A stretch of 64,000 nt of DNA from Microbacterium proteolyticum. Its GTDB lineage: Bacteria > Actinomycetota > Actinomycetes > Actinomycetales > Microbacteriaceae. Positions 44,553-52,791 of the stretch are shown here, one piece after another; position 1 is the first letter of the stretch; the number at the start of each line of letters is the position of its first letter. A program made the translations under genes and the position numbers. Where the stretch lies: assembly GCF_029639405.1 (NCBI RefSeq), contig NZ_CP121274.1:3770224-3834223 (forward strand). Direction: 5' to 3'. The notes below the pieces were generated by a model. It did no database searches. It saw nothing but the letters and a program-made list of their open reading frames with translations, and was not told the origin of the DNA.

Positions 44553-46400
44553 TTACAGGGTTGGCCACGGGGTGTGGCGCAGCTTGGTAGCGCGCGTCGT
44601 TCGGGACGACGAGGCCGCAGGTTCAAATCCTGTCACCCCGACCATGTCATGGATGTTCCAACCTTCGGACGAAAAAGTCGCCTGAAGGGACGATAGAAGA
44701 GAGCCTTCCGCGGAATCGCGGGAGGCTCTCTTCGTCTTGGTCGATGTGCTGCGCGTGCTGTTACGACGATTAAGCACATGGACCGCTTCGTTGATGACGG
44801 TTCGCTCACCATCGAGCGCGGGAATGCCCTCTTCGTCGATGAAGACAGTGAACCGGTTGAAGAGTCCAGCAATCAGGTCACGCCGCACGTTCTCCCCGGC
44901 GCTTTCGTAGACGGTTCCGATGCGTTCGAGCAGGTCAAGTTGAGCACCGGCTCTCTCCGCTCCAGCCGCAAGACGCTCAATCGTGTGCGTGAGCTTCTCT
45001 TCGATGACACGCTTCTTCATCGTGATGTCGTTCAGTTTCTCCCGAAGCTTGGGGGTGGAGACACTACCCTCTGTGGCGAGTTCGATTAGACGCTCCTCCT
45101 GGCCTTCGAGCTTGCGAAGCTCTGACCGCAGCGACGCTTTCACCTGCCGATCATGCGCCTGCATCTCATCAGCGGTTTCCTGCAGCTGCGCGCGCATCAC
45201 CGCGATCTCATCGACCGTCAGCCCTTCGCGCTTGACCTCCTGAGCGACCGCCTCTTCGATGGCTTCCAGTCGTAGGGAGGGAAGGTGGCAGTGGTCGCGA
45301 GTCTTTCCCGAACAGACCCAATACTCGTACACTCCCCCGTTGCCCTGACTCTGGGTGTAGACGAGCCGACGAGTGCGGCCCTCGGCCTTGCAGAGTCCGC
45401 AGTACAGCAGCCCCTTCAAGTAGTGGAAGTGAATGAAGTCGCGGTCACCGCGGCGATTCCGACGATCCAGAATCACTTGGCAAGCCTGAAAGGTTTCCTG
45501 CGAAACAAGAGCGGGGTGGCGCCCCTCGTACAGCTCACCTTTGTAGGGCAGCATGCCGGTGTAATAGCGGTCCCGGAGAATCTTCGCGAGCGCGCTGGTC
45601 GACACCGCACGCGTTGGCTGGTCCCGCGGGCCTCGACTGGTCAGGCCCATGTCGCCCAAGAGGTTGGCCAGTTGCCATACCGAGTACCGGTCGGATGCGT
45701 ACTGCTCGAACGCGAACCGAATGAGCGGAGCTCGTTCTTCGTCAAGGCTGATCGTGTTGACGAGACGCCCGTCGAACTCCTTCCGATCATTGATGTATCC
45801 GAGCTTGGCGCGCCCGATCGTCCCGCCGTTGACCGCCTTGTGGCGCATCTTCTGTCTGATGTCCTCCCCGCTCTGACGGACCTGGACTTCGTTCATGATG
45901 TCGGTGACGGCTTCCATGGCGTCGGCCATGTAGCCCTCGCCGAAATCCTCCTTCGCTGAGATGAGCTTGACGCCCATGCTGGCGAGGATGCGCTTTGTGA
46001 TCGCTGCGTCGGCAAGGTTGCGGAACGCCCGGGATCGCATGTAGATCACGAGGTAGCTGACCTCCGGGTGCTCCTCGATGTAGTGCAGCATCTCGCGAAA
46101 CACGGGGCGCTTCGCGATGGACTGCGCCGAGTTCCCCGGCTCGACAAACTCCGCGGCGATGGGAGCCTTTGCGCGCTTGGCGCGTAGAACGCAGGCTTCG
46201 CGTTGGGTGGCGATGGAGTTGCCGTCGGCATCGATGTCGATCGCCGTCAGCATCTGGCGAGGGTCTGAGACCCGGAGGTAGACGACCGCCTGCCCATCAA
46301 CTGCCTGGTCGACGGTCGATGGCGCAGAGCCGTCCAGCCCCAGCAGGCTCTCCCATCCGGAGAATGAGGTGCGGCGTCGAGCCGCTTGTTGTTGGGTCAT
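44553..46400 (-). CDS. large serine integrase at tRNA-Pro
   Basis: 615 residues from the ATG at 46400, which has AGGAGGACAAC upstream. The catalytic domain has VVYLRVSDPRQ, followed by a recombinase domain (AKLGYINDRKEFDG), a zinc ribbon (LLYCGLCKAEG...YWVC) and a long coiled coil. The last 30 residues (GVTGFEPAASSSRTTRATK..) are the antisense reading of tRNA-Pro, and the stop at 44553 lies in chromosomal DNA beyond it. The native C-terminus in the excised element must therefore differ. This integrase is the likely agent that installed the right accessory block at tRNA-Pro. Confidence 0.92.
   Translation of the reverse strand: MTQQQAARRRTSFSGWESLLGLDGSAPSTVDQAVDGQAVVYLRVSDPRQMLTAIDIDADGNSIATQREACVLRAKRAKAPIAAEFVEPGNSAQSIAKRPVFREMLHYIEEHPEVSYLVIYMRSRAFRNLADAAITKRILASMGVKLISAKEDFGEGYMADAMEAVTDIMNEVQVRQSGEDIRQKMRHKAVNGGTIGRAKLGYINDRKEFDGRLVNTISLDEERAPLIRFAFEQYASDRYSVWQLANLLGDMGLTSRGPRDQPTRAVSTSALAKILRDRYYTGMLPYKGELYEGRHPALVSQETFQACQVILDRRNRRGDRDFIHFHYLKGLLYCGLCKAEGRTRRLVYTQSQGNGGVYEYWVCSGKTRDHCHLPSLRLEAIEEAVAQEVKREGLTVDEIAVMRAQLQETADEMQAHDRQVKASLRSELRKLEGQEERLIELATEGSVSTPKLREKLNDITMKKRVIEEKLTHTIERLAAGAERAGAQLDLLERIGTVYESAGENVRRDLIAGLFNRFTVFIDEEGIPALDGERTVINEAVHVLNRRNSTRSTSTKTKRASRDSAEGSLLSSLQATFSSEGWNIHDMVGVTGFEPAASSSRTTRATKLRHTPWPTL
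44568..44644 (+). tRNA. tRNA-Pro(CGG), CCA encoded
   Basis: A complete 77-base cloverleaf. The acceptor arm is CGGGGTG with CACCCCG, the D-arm GCGCAGCTTGGTAGCGC, the anticodon arm CGTCGTTCGGGACGACG (anticodon CGG), and the T-arm GCAGGTTCAAATCCTGT; the 3' end ACCA is genomic. It is the likely integration target of the serine-integrase element to its right. The tRNA remains intact after integration. Confidence 0.95.
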
Positions 46401-46554
46401 GTTGTCCTCCTTTCTGCCCTTGGTTCGGGCGGACTTAGCTCCTTGATTTACGCTCACTTCACCTCTTAAGTCGAGATGTTTTGCGTTGTGAAATTGTCAT
46501 CGCTGACCTGGGGAAAACTCAGCGAAGCCAACATCCGGATTGATGGTGCGGTAG

Positions 46555-46594
46555 GTGTGGGGCCAGGCAGCTGGCTGCGTGTCTGGCCCCACAC
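46555..46594. terminator. 12-bp perfect hairpin between integrase and resolvase-like gene
   Basis: Arms GTGTGGGGCCAG and CTGGCCCCACAC with a 16-base loop, 8 bases past the stop of the minus-strand gene 46603-46998. There is no T-tract on either strand. It may terminate the transfer operon or act as a recombinase site. Confidence 0.5.
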
Positions 46595-46602
46595 GGTGAC
46601 GG

Positions 46603-46998
46603 TTAGTGTTGCCTCCTCCGGTCGATAGCGGGGATGAGCGTGATCTGGCTGTCCTTGAGCAGCGTCATGAACAGCCGGAAGTCGCCTGCCCGCCGGGCCA
46701 GGTACTCTTCACGGGCGACGAAGAGGTCTGGGACTCCGGTTTCCGACATGAAGGTCACGGCGCTGGTGAAGGCGGGCCGGTACCCCTCGTAGTCGGCGTA
46801 CTCGATGTACTCGGCGACGATGATCACCCCGTTAGCTCTGGCGGCTTTGGCGATGAACTCTCGTTGCCGGGCGAGCGAGTAGTCGCCGACCCGGCGGGGT
46901 GCCCGGTCGTCTTCCTCGCTCCGCGCCCTCAGGTAGGCGACCCCTGTCCGGTAGGTCTCTCCGAGGTAGTGCTCTTCGTAGATTGACGTGATGTGCAT
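46603..46998 (-). CDS. resolvase-domain-like small protein with displaced serine
   Basis: 131 residues equivalent to the catalytic domain of serine recombinases only (GVAYLRARSEEDD, DYSLARQREFIAKAARANG, EYIEYADYEGYRPAF). In active enzymes the Ser is two residues after Arg in YxRxS; here YLRARS puts Arg at that position and Ser one later. The DNA-binding domain is absent. It is either an inactive regulator that pairs with the integrase or a degenerate remnant. It ends the minus-strand transfer module, before the integrase. Confidence 0.65.
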   Translation of the reverse strand: MHITSIYEEHYLGETYRTGVAYLRARSEEDDRAPRRVGDYSLARQREFIAKAARANGVIIVAEYIEYADYEGYRPAFTSAVTFMSETGVPDLFVAREEYLARRAGDFRLFMTLLKDSQITLIPAIDRRRQH

Positions 46999-47148
46999 GG
47001 TGCGCCTCCTTTCGGCTGAAGCACCGAAGCCGTTCCCTACCGTCTAGGAACGTCCCCGGTCTGTTTGGTTGTGGGTTCCCCACCCGCGGGAGGTGGAGCC
47101 GGTGCCGCCCCGCCGATGTCTCGGACGGGGCGAAGTCTGTGGTCGGGG

Positions 47149-47601
47149 CTACTTGTTGAAGACGTGCCACCAACCGTCGAGGCGGACGACGTCATAGGTG
47201 TCGAGGATGTTCTTGTCGACGGCGGCGTAGTTCCAACTGAGGTGGTCGTCGGGGATGCCCTGCTCGCTCATGACCTTCTCCAGCGCTTGGAGCCAGCCGA
47301 GCCCCTCGAGGACATCGCGGCGAAACTCGGCGAAGGTTTCCCAGGCGTCGGCATAGCTGTTGTAGAAGCTCTCGAGGATGTCGGGTGCGGCGAGGTTGGT
47401 GTCGGGGAGGAGGAGGTAGGCGGCGAAGGAGGCACCGGCCTGTTCGATGCCGTGCAGGATGCGGAGGGCGTCGTCGGGGTCGTGCAGCGTGGAGAGGGAG
47501 CGTTCGGCGGAGGCGGCGGCTTCCGGGCCGAAGGGTGCCTGCCCTCCGCGGCGTGACGGCTCGTTCTCGGGCTGTGCTGCGGGTGGTGTTTCGGGGCTCA
47601 T
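47149..47601 (-). CDS. ArdA-like antirestriction protein
   Basis: 150 residues, acidic. The C-terminal half fits the ArdA pattern by eye: FYNSYADAWETFAEF followed by GLG, then LSWNYAAVDKNI and a final VVRLDGWWHVF. ArdA mimics B-form DNA and blocks type I restriction during conjugative entry. The N-terminal third is Pro/Ala-rich and unlike canonical ArdA. Its start overlaps the stop of the replication-relaxation gene by 4 bases (ATGA). An antirestriction role suits the mobile element; family membership needs a profile search. Confidence 0.55.
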   Translation of the reverse strand: MSPETPPAAQPENEPSRRGGQAPFGPEAAASAERSLSTLHDPDDALRILHGIEQAGASFAAYLLLPDTNLAAPDILESFYNSYADAWETFAEFRRDVLEGLGWLQALEKVMSEQGIPDDHLSWNYAAVDKNILDTYDVVRLDGWWHVFNK

Positions 47602-48452
47602 GATTCCTCCTCTCTGAGTTCAGTTGCTGACGCGCTCTCCGGGTCCGCGATGGTGGCGGGGAGCTGCTGCGGGGTGATGACCGTGAACAGCCGGTCCGGA
47701 AGGTTCTGCTCGGCGTGGATGGTGGCGGTGAGACGATCGGCGCGCCGCTGGGTGGGCACGATCCACAGCACCCGGGGGAACACGCCGTGCTCGGCCTGGG
47801 CGCGTCCAGTGGCGCGGTAGGCGGCGTACGCGGTGCACTTGTCGCGCAGGACAGGGACGACGCTCTCGGTGCCCAGGTCGACTTCGATGTACCAGTGGTC
47901 GTCGTAGTCCGCTCCGCTCAGGCGGGCGTAGAGGTCGGGCTTGAGGATGGTGGCCGTGCCATGCCGGGTGAGGAAGCTCCGCCAGGCTTCGGTCTCGATC
48001 TCGAGCTTCGTGAGCCGCAGGTCGCTGTTCTGGGTGAGCTCGCCAAGGACGACGGCGGTCTCGGTGATCTGGAGGCAATGTTCGAGGAACGGCAGGCTCG
48101 GGTCGATGAACCGTCGGCGCGGTCCACCGTCGCGCCTGGTGAGGCGTTCGCCGGCAGCGTCGAGGTGCCAGATGTAGGACGCCGATCCGCGGGTGTGCCC
48201 ACCGATCTTCCGCTCCAGCCGGGTCACGAGCCGCTGCTGCAGGAGCCGGTCGAGGACGCGGACGGTCGCGCGGGTGGCGGCGCTGGGGGTGGCATGACCG
48301 GTGAAGAACTGACGCCGGAGCTGCTTGGTGGTGGCGTAGCAGTGGCGGCTCAGGAACCGGAGCAGCGCCCAGTCCCGCTCCGACAAGTCGCTGCGGAGCT
48401 GTTGCAGCTGGGTGGACGTGACGTAGCGCGAGGGCCGCATCGTGGGAGTCAT
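47598..48452 (-). CDS. replication-relaxation family protein
   Basis: 284 residues from the ATG at 48452. The N-terminal winged-helix region (SERDWALLRFLSRHCYATTKQL) is followed by a domain with LKPDLYARLSG and YIEVDLGTESVVPVLRDKCTAY, the core pattern of the Replic_Relax family. These proteins occur in actinobacterial and Bacillus integrative elements and are thought to act in replication initiation or DNA processing. It is followed by the ArdA-like gene and preceded by a perfect inverted repeat at 48491. Confidence 0.85.
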   Translation of the reverse strand: MTPTMRPSRYVTSTQLQQLRSDLSERDWALLRFLSRHCYATTKQLRRQFFTGHATPSAATRATVRVLDRLLQQRLVTRLERKIGGHTRGSASYIWHLDAAGERLTRRDGGPRRRFIDPSLPFLEHCLQITETAVVLGELTQNSDLRLTKLEIETEAWRSFLTRHGTATILKPDLYARLSGADYDDHWYIEVDLGTESVVPVLRDKCTAYAAYRATGRAQAEHGVFPRVLWIVPTQRRADRLTATIHAEQNLPDRLFTVITPQQLPATIADPESASATELREEES

Positions 48453-48490
48453 GCCGTCCCCCTTCCGGTGGCCGGGTTGGGGGTGTTGGT

Positions 48491-48507
48491 TCCCGCTATA
48501 AGCGGGA
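48491..48507. promoter_or_regulatory. inverted repeat upstream of the replication-relaxation gene
   Basis: TCCCGCT-ATA-AGCGGGA, perfect 7-bp arms, 39 bases before the minus-strand start at 48452. It may be an operator or a replication-protein site. A single copy is seen. Confidence 0.5.
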
Positions 48508-48618
48508 CAGTCGATCCCCAATATGGCTGTGGATCGCCGATCTGACGGGCTTCATGGGTGGTGATTGTGCATCGGACGGGTCGATCGACCGGACGCACTT
48601 GCTTCTCTTCAAATGCGC

Positions 48619-50796
48619 TCATTTCGGGCTCCGTTTCGTGCGCCCGATGGGCTCGTTATCACCCTCGTCACCCCGCCCATCACCCTGGGCGTCATCCCAT
48701 TCGTCACCCTCAGCCGTCACCCTGGACGAGCAGTCGGGAGTGTGTACAGCGTGGCGGGTCCCGTAGCGGGCTTCGGCCTCAGCGGTGACGGCCTCGACGG
48801 ACGAGACGGCCTTCGGTGGCGGGAGGACGCGACCCGAGAACCAGCCGGTGCGAGCGCCGCTGTTTTGGAGGCTGGCGTAGATCTCATAGGGCGGGAGGCG
48901 GGTGAAGTCCTCCGGATCAAGCCCAGTGGTGCGGGCAGCGAGCTTGGCGTCGTCGTCCTCGAGGCCGAAGATGATCTTGTTCCGCGCATTGGCATCAATC
49001 GTCCGCAGCAGCTTTTCGGGCATCTGCGCACGGTTTTGGTGGGCCAGGTGCCACGCGGCACCGAGCGATCTGGACTGTTCGAGGGCTTCGCCGAGGTCGC
49101 CGATGTGGAGGAAGTGTTGAGCCTCGTCGATGTAGATCGAGACCGGCTTCCGCTTCTCCGGCGGTACGGCGGCGCGGGCGAGGATGAGTTGCCATAGCTG
49201 GCTGACCACTAGTGAGCCGAGGAGGCTGGCCGCCTGCGTACCGAGCAGGCCCTTGTTCAGACTCACCACCAGGATCCGGGGCTTCGTGAACAGGTCCGCG
49301 AGATTGAAGGCGGGGTGGGTCTGCTCCAGCACCGCTCTCACGCCCGGGCGGAGCAGGAACTGCCTCAGCCTCGTCATGACCGGCCCGACCGCGGCGGCTT
49401 GCTGTCCGGGGCTCTTGGCGTCGTACTGCGCCCAGAAGCTCTGCAGCGTCGGATCCTGGATCCGCGCGACGACCTTGCGCCGGTATGCGGGATCCGTGAG
49501 GAGCCGAGGCAACACCGCGAGGCTGGCGTCGGGCGCGTAGGTCAGAGTCAGGAACGAGGCGTGCAGGGTATCGGCGGTGAGCGGGCCGAAGGCGCTTGGG
49601 AAGAGCCCGCGGAAGAGGTCGAGCATGATCTCCGCCACCAACGGTCGACGCTCATCAGCATCCAGCCCGGTGAGACCGGCGAACGGGTTGATGCCAGCGG
49701 GGCGCCTGAGGAGCGGGTCGATGATCACGACTTCGCCCGTCCGGTTCGCCGGTATGAGGCGCAGGACGTCCTGCGCGAGATCTCTCTTCGGATCCACGAC
49801 CACGACCGACCGACCGGCGTCGATGTCGGCCTTGATGAGGTGTAAGAAGAGCGTGCTTTTCCCCGACCCCGTCGGCCCATACACGTGACTATGCCGCGTG
49901 GCGTCCTCTATCCCGATCCCGATCGCGGCGGTCAAGCCGGGCGCGGTGGTGGTGGCGAACACACGTGACTTCGGCGGCGTGTAGGTGGCGGGAGGAGCGA
50001 GACGGCGCGGGTGACGATCCGGCAAGCCCGGAAGGTTGCCATCCTGGATCGGCCAGGCCAGCAGCGGCAGTAGTTCCTCGCTGGTCAGCGCCAGGGGCTG
50101 ACGCAGCGGGATAAGCCCGGCGTCGAGGTTGGCCGGGTTCTTCGTCGTAAGCGAGATCTTTACGCCGCTGGTCTGCAGGGTGCGGATGGCCGCGAGAAGA
50201 CTGTGGACGAGCAATCGGCGACGCACTGGTGAGGGGCTGGTGACGCCGATGCGGATGACGGCGCGGAATCGATACTGGGCGAGTTTGTCCTGCATCCGGG
50301 AGCGCAGCCCCGACGAGGCCGGGGTCGTCCCCCTTAGCAGTAGCGCGCCGAGCGAGGTGCCAGGATCCGGTGCGGCAGATGGCAGAAGCTCCGGAGCCAG
50401 TGCCCGCCCGAGCACAACCTGGAGCACGAGGACATCGTCCTTCCCCGTCGCGCCGGACAGGGCCGCCAGCACGGCCCGCAGGCTCTGCCCATGCGCGTCG
50501 ACCGAGAGCGCGAGGTGGCGACCACTCATACGGATACGGCCCGCCCGCTCCACCGTGGCGCGCGGCTCGGCGGGAGTGACGACGGTGCCGGGTATGAGAC
50601 GGCGCAGTGTCGATACGGCGGCGGACAGGTCGGTGTCGCCGCCAAGAAGATGGCGTGTCTTCCCGGCCTCGGTGCGGGCCTCCCAGACCAGCCCGCCCCG
50701 ACCCGGGTCTGCGGCCAGCGCCTGGAGGAAGCCGAGGAGTTGCTGACCGTCGACGGGCGGCTGGAAGTGGAGGTCACGCCAGACGGTGCTGATCAT
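48619..50796 (-). CDS. TraG/VirD4-like conjugation ATPase
   Basis: 725 residues. Walker A is HVYGPTGSGKSTLFLHL near residue 310, and Walker B is VSIYIDEAQHF near residue 545. The region between them (VVVDPKRDLAQDV, PAGINPF) is typical of DUF87/TraG-type coupling ATPases. No N-terminal membrane helices are apparent; the first 250 residues are of unknown type. It would bring DNA to a secretion channel or pump it. It lies upstream of the replication-relaxation gene on the same strand, and its ATG overlaps the stop of the 73-residue gene. The acidic, Gly-rich C-terminal tail is disordered. Confidence 0.87.
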   Translation of the reverse strand: MISTVWRDLHFQPPVDGQQLLGFLQALAADPGRGGLVWEARTEAGKTRHLLGGDTDLSAAVSTLRRLIPGTVVTPAEPRATVERAGRIRMSGRHLALSVDAHGQSLRAVLAALSGATGKDDVLVLQVVLGRALAPELLPSAAPDPGTSLGALLLRGTTPASSGLRSRMQDKLAQYRFRAVIRIGVTSPSPVRRRLLVHSLLAAIRTLQTSGVKISLTTKNPANLDAGLIPLRQPLALTSEELLPLLAWPIQDGNLPGLPDRHPRRLAPPATYTPPKSRVFATTTAPGLTAAIGIGIEDATRHSHVYGPTGSGKSTLFLHLIKADIDAGRSVVVVDPKRDLAQDVLRLIPANRTGEVVIIDPLLRRPAGINPFAGLTGLDADERRPLVAEIMLDLFRGLFPSAFGPLTADTLHASFLTLTYAPDASLAVLPRLLTDPAYRRKVVARIQDPTLQSFWAQYDAKSPGQQAAAVGPVMTRLRQFLLRPGVRAVLEQTHPAFNLADLFTKPRILVVSLNKGLLGTQAASLLGSLVVSQLWQLILARAAVPPEKRKPVSIYIDEAQHFLHIGDLGEALEQSRSLGAAWHLAHQNRAQMPEKLLRTIDANARNKIIFGLEDDDAKLAARTTGLDPEDFTRLPPYEIYASLQNSGARTGWFSGRVLPPPKAVSSVEAVTAEAEARYGTRHAVHTPDCSSRVTAEGDEWDDAQGDGRGDEGDNEPIGRTKRSPK

Positions 50797-51014
50797 GAGG
50801 CGCCGCCTTCCTCGCCTTCGGTGGACACGTCGACGGAGGGCCGCGTCTTCGAGGCGGTGTCGGTTTCGCGTCGCTCGCGTTCTTGCATGGCGGCGTGTTC
50901 GAGGAGGGCGCGGGCGAGCTTGTCGTAGTCCGGGATCTCACGCCGCTCGCCGCGGACACGGATGCGGTACTCGCGCTTCGGACGACCGCGACCGCGCTTG
51001 TTCGGTGCGCTCAT
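50793..51014 (-). CDS. 73-residue basic/acidic small protein
   Basis: Begins with a basic AT-hook-like segment (NKRGRGRPKREYRIRV), continues with a helical region (PDYDKLARALLEHAAMQERER) and ends in an acidic low-complexity tail. The GRGRPK core suggests DNA binding. Its stop overlaps the start of the coupling ATPase by 4 bases, so it may be an accessory factor for DNA processing or transfer. No named family is recognised. Confidence 0.65.
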   Translation of the reverse strand: MSAPNKRGRGRPKREYRIRVRGERREIPDYDKLARALLEHAAMQERERRETDTASKTRPSVDVSTEGEEGGAS

Positions 51015-51024
51015 GAGCGGCCTC

Positions 51025-51225
51025 CTACCGGAACCAGCGGTCGCGCCGGTACCGGAGGAAGATCACCGTCACGGTGATCACCCCGGCGAGGACGATGGCG
51101 ATGAGGAGCCAGACCCAGATCTGCTGGATGAGCCAGACGGCCAGCCACAGCAGGAACGCTGCGAACGCGACCATGGCGCAGACCGACACGAACCGGCCGA
51201 GGACGGTCTTTTCGGATGAGGACAT
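51025..51225 (-). CDS. 66-residue two-helix membrane protein
   Basis: Two hydrophobic segments (VCAMVAFAAFLLWLAVWLIQQI and VWLLIAIVLAGVITVTVIFL) end in a basic tail (RYRRDRWFR). It belongs to the transfer-gene series, 10 bases upstream of the basic protein gene. A role as a small subunit of the mating channel is possible, but nothing in the sequence identifies it. Confidence 0.65.
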   Translation of the reverse strand: MSSSEKTVLGRFVSVCAMVAFAAFLLWLAVWLIQQIWVWLLIAIVLAGVITVTVIFLRYRRDRWFR

Positions 51226-51263
51226 CAGGAACCTCCAAAGGGATGAAGGACAGCTGGATCAGG

Positions 51264-51914
51264 TCAGGCACGCTCGGCCTCCGAACGCGGATCCAGATCG
51301 CGCGGCGGCAGGGAATCGCTGGGGACGGGATAGCCGGGGATACGGATGTCGGACTCGACCTCGTTGCCCCAGATGTCCCAGCCGTGCGTGGGCCGGCGGG
51401 CGAAGAGTTCCAAGTACGGGCCCGGGCTGAGGCGCTCGATCATGACGTGGACCTCCTCCGGCTTATGGGAGTGGTCCTGCCGGGGCAGCATCGCGAAGGA
51501 ACGCTGACCCCGGAATTTCACGGGAAGCTTTCCCTTCACTCCGAGGAGCAGCGTTTCGTGAGCGTGACGGAAGTACTGACCGAGGCCCATCTGGTCTTTG
51601 CCCCAGACGAACTCGTCCTTGAATTCGAACCCCCAGGCGCGCATCACGTCCTCGGCGACGTAGCGGGTGGCCGGGTAGCACCACAGGTACAGGTGAGCGT
51701 TCTCCTCGGCGAGTTCGCCCACGGGCATGGCCTTGATCGCGTCGAGGTGCATGAGGGGGTACTTTGACTCGGCGCCGAACTTTCCCTGCTGACCCGCCAT
51801 CCAGGCGGGGTCCGCGAGGATGGTTTGGTACCGCTTCAGGCAACCCGGCGGTGAGCTTTCCTCACCCTCCTCGGGTGCGTCGGCGGTGACGACATTGGTG
51901 TTGGTGGTGTGCAT
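51264..51914 (-). CDS. MT-A70-family adenine methyltransferase with DPAW
   Basis: 216 residues from the ATG at 51914. The catalytic tetrapeptide appears as DPAW (TILADPAWMAGQ) rather than DPPW. Family segments follow: ENAHLYLWCYPATRYVAEDVMRAWGFEFKDEFVWGKDQMG, GQYFRHAHETLLLG and the late SHKPEEVHVMIERLSPGPYLELFARR. It should methylate adenine N6. No nuclease is beside it, so it may alter element DNA to escape restriction or regulate replication. An in-frame N-terminal extension looks non-coding. Confidence 0.87.
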   Translation of the reverse strand: MHTTNTNVVTADAPEEGEESSPPGCLKRYQTILADPAWMAGQQGKFGAESKYPLMHLDAIKAMPVGELAEENAHLYLWCYPATRYVAEDVMRAWGFEFKDEFVWGKDQMGLGQYFRHAHETLLLGVKGKLPVKFRGQRSFAMLPRQDHSHKPEEVHVMIERLSPGPYLELFARRPTHGWDIWGNEVESDIRIPGYPVPSDSLPPRDLDPRSEAERA

Positions 51915-52108
51915 GGAACCCTCCTTCCTGCAGCGGTCTTCTTCATTCGCCGGACGTTCGACGTGGAGTCCCGGCGGCTGCCCCATCACGTATGAGGCAT
52001 CAGGGCGGAATCGCCAAGTGTCCGATCGGGACGGTCTGGGGGTGAAGAAGCCCGGGACGGTGCACGCCAGGAAGCTCCTGATGTCACCGCCCCGGGCGCG
52101 GGGTGGGA

Positions 52109-52381
52109 TCAGTCCTTCGGGATCTCGCCGCGGGCGAGGAAGGACTCCCGGATGAGGGCCTTGCGGGCCTCGTGAGCGTTGCCGTTCAGCTGCTCCGACA
52201 GGCTGAGGATGGTGGCGCGCAGCTCGGCCTGCTTGCGGTCGAGCTCCGCCTCGATGGCGACGCGTCGGCGCTCCTGGCGGTCGAGGAAGTACCTCACGAG
52301 CCACTCACCTCCGGTGCACAGACCGTAGATGATCCAGCCGACGAGCATGAACGGCAGCGCGAGCAGCCCGAGGACAGCCAT
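52109..52381 (-). CDS. small membrane protein with coiled-coil tail
   Basis: 90 residues from the ATG at 52381. An N-terminal hydrophobic helix (AVLGLLALPFMLVGWIIYGL) is followed by a charged heptad-like region (RQERRRVAIEAELDRKQAELRATI). It is one base away from the following minus-strand gene, so they are expressed together. Function unknown; probably part of the transfer apparatus. Confidence 0.65.
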   Translation of the reverse strand: MAVLGLLALPFMLVGWIIYGLCTGGEWLVRYFLDRQERRRVAIEAELDRKQAELRATILSLSEQLNGNAHEARKALIRESFLARGEIPKD

Positions 52382-52382
52382 C

Positions 52383-52694
52383 TCACGACCACCGCCGGAT
52401 CGCCGCGGAGGCGCCGAGAGTGAAGCTGTCGACGATCTCGCGGTAGCGGGCCTCACCGAGCGGTGCGACCGTGATGAGGTGCTGCTCGAGCGCTGTCAAC
52501 GCGCCGACGTGCTCTAGGGCGGTGTGCGTCAGGAACGCCCGACCGTCCTCGGTCAGCTTTGCGACGATGGCCCGAGACTGCACCCGCTCGACCTCACGAC
52601 GCGTCTGACGCTGGAGGCCGAGGCTCAGCTGCGTCTGACCGGACGAACTGAGACCGCCACCGAGGGATGACAGCTCCTTCGAAGTGTTCAACAT
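52383..52694 (-). CDS. 103-residue soluble protein of unknown function
   Basis: From the ATG at 52694. Helical and soluble, with LGLQRQTRREVERVQSRAIVAKL, then ALEHVGALTALEQHLITVAPLGEARYREIVDSFTLG. It starts the minus-strand module and likely shares its promoter in the 52695-52791 gap, which it shares with the divergent gene 52792-53523. No family recognised. Confidence 0.65.
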   Translation of the reverse strand: MLNTSKELSSLGGGLSSSGQTQLSLGLQRQTRREVERVQSRAIVAKLTEDGRAFLTHTALEHVGALTALEQHLITVAPLGEARYREIVDSFTLGASAAIRRWS

Positions 52695-52791
52695 CTTGTG
52701 TCTCCTTCCTGGATGTGCGGAAAACCCCGCACATCCAGGCTCCGAGACCTCGAAGATGCAGTCACTGACACGAAAATGACACGATGGGACC

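Noticed and set aside
44476..44644. A CRISPR-like or repeat array next to tRNA-Pro
   Set aside because: Only a single hairpin and the tRNA are present; no regularly spaced repeats occur anywhere I looked in the window.
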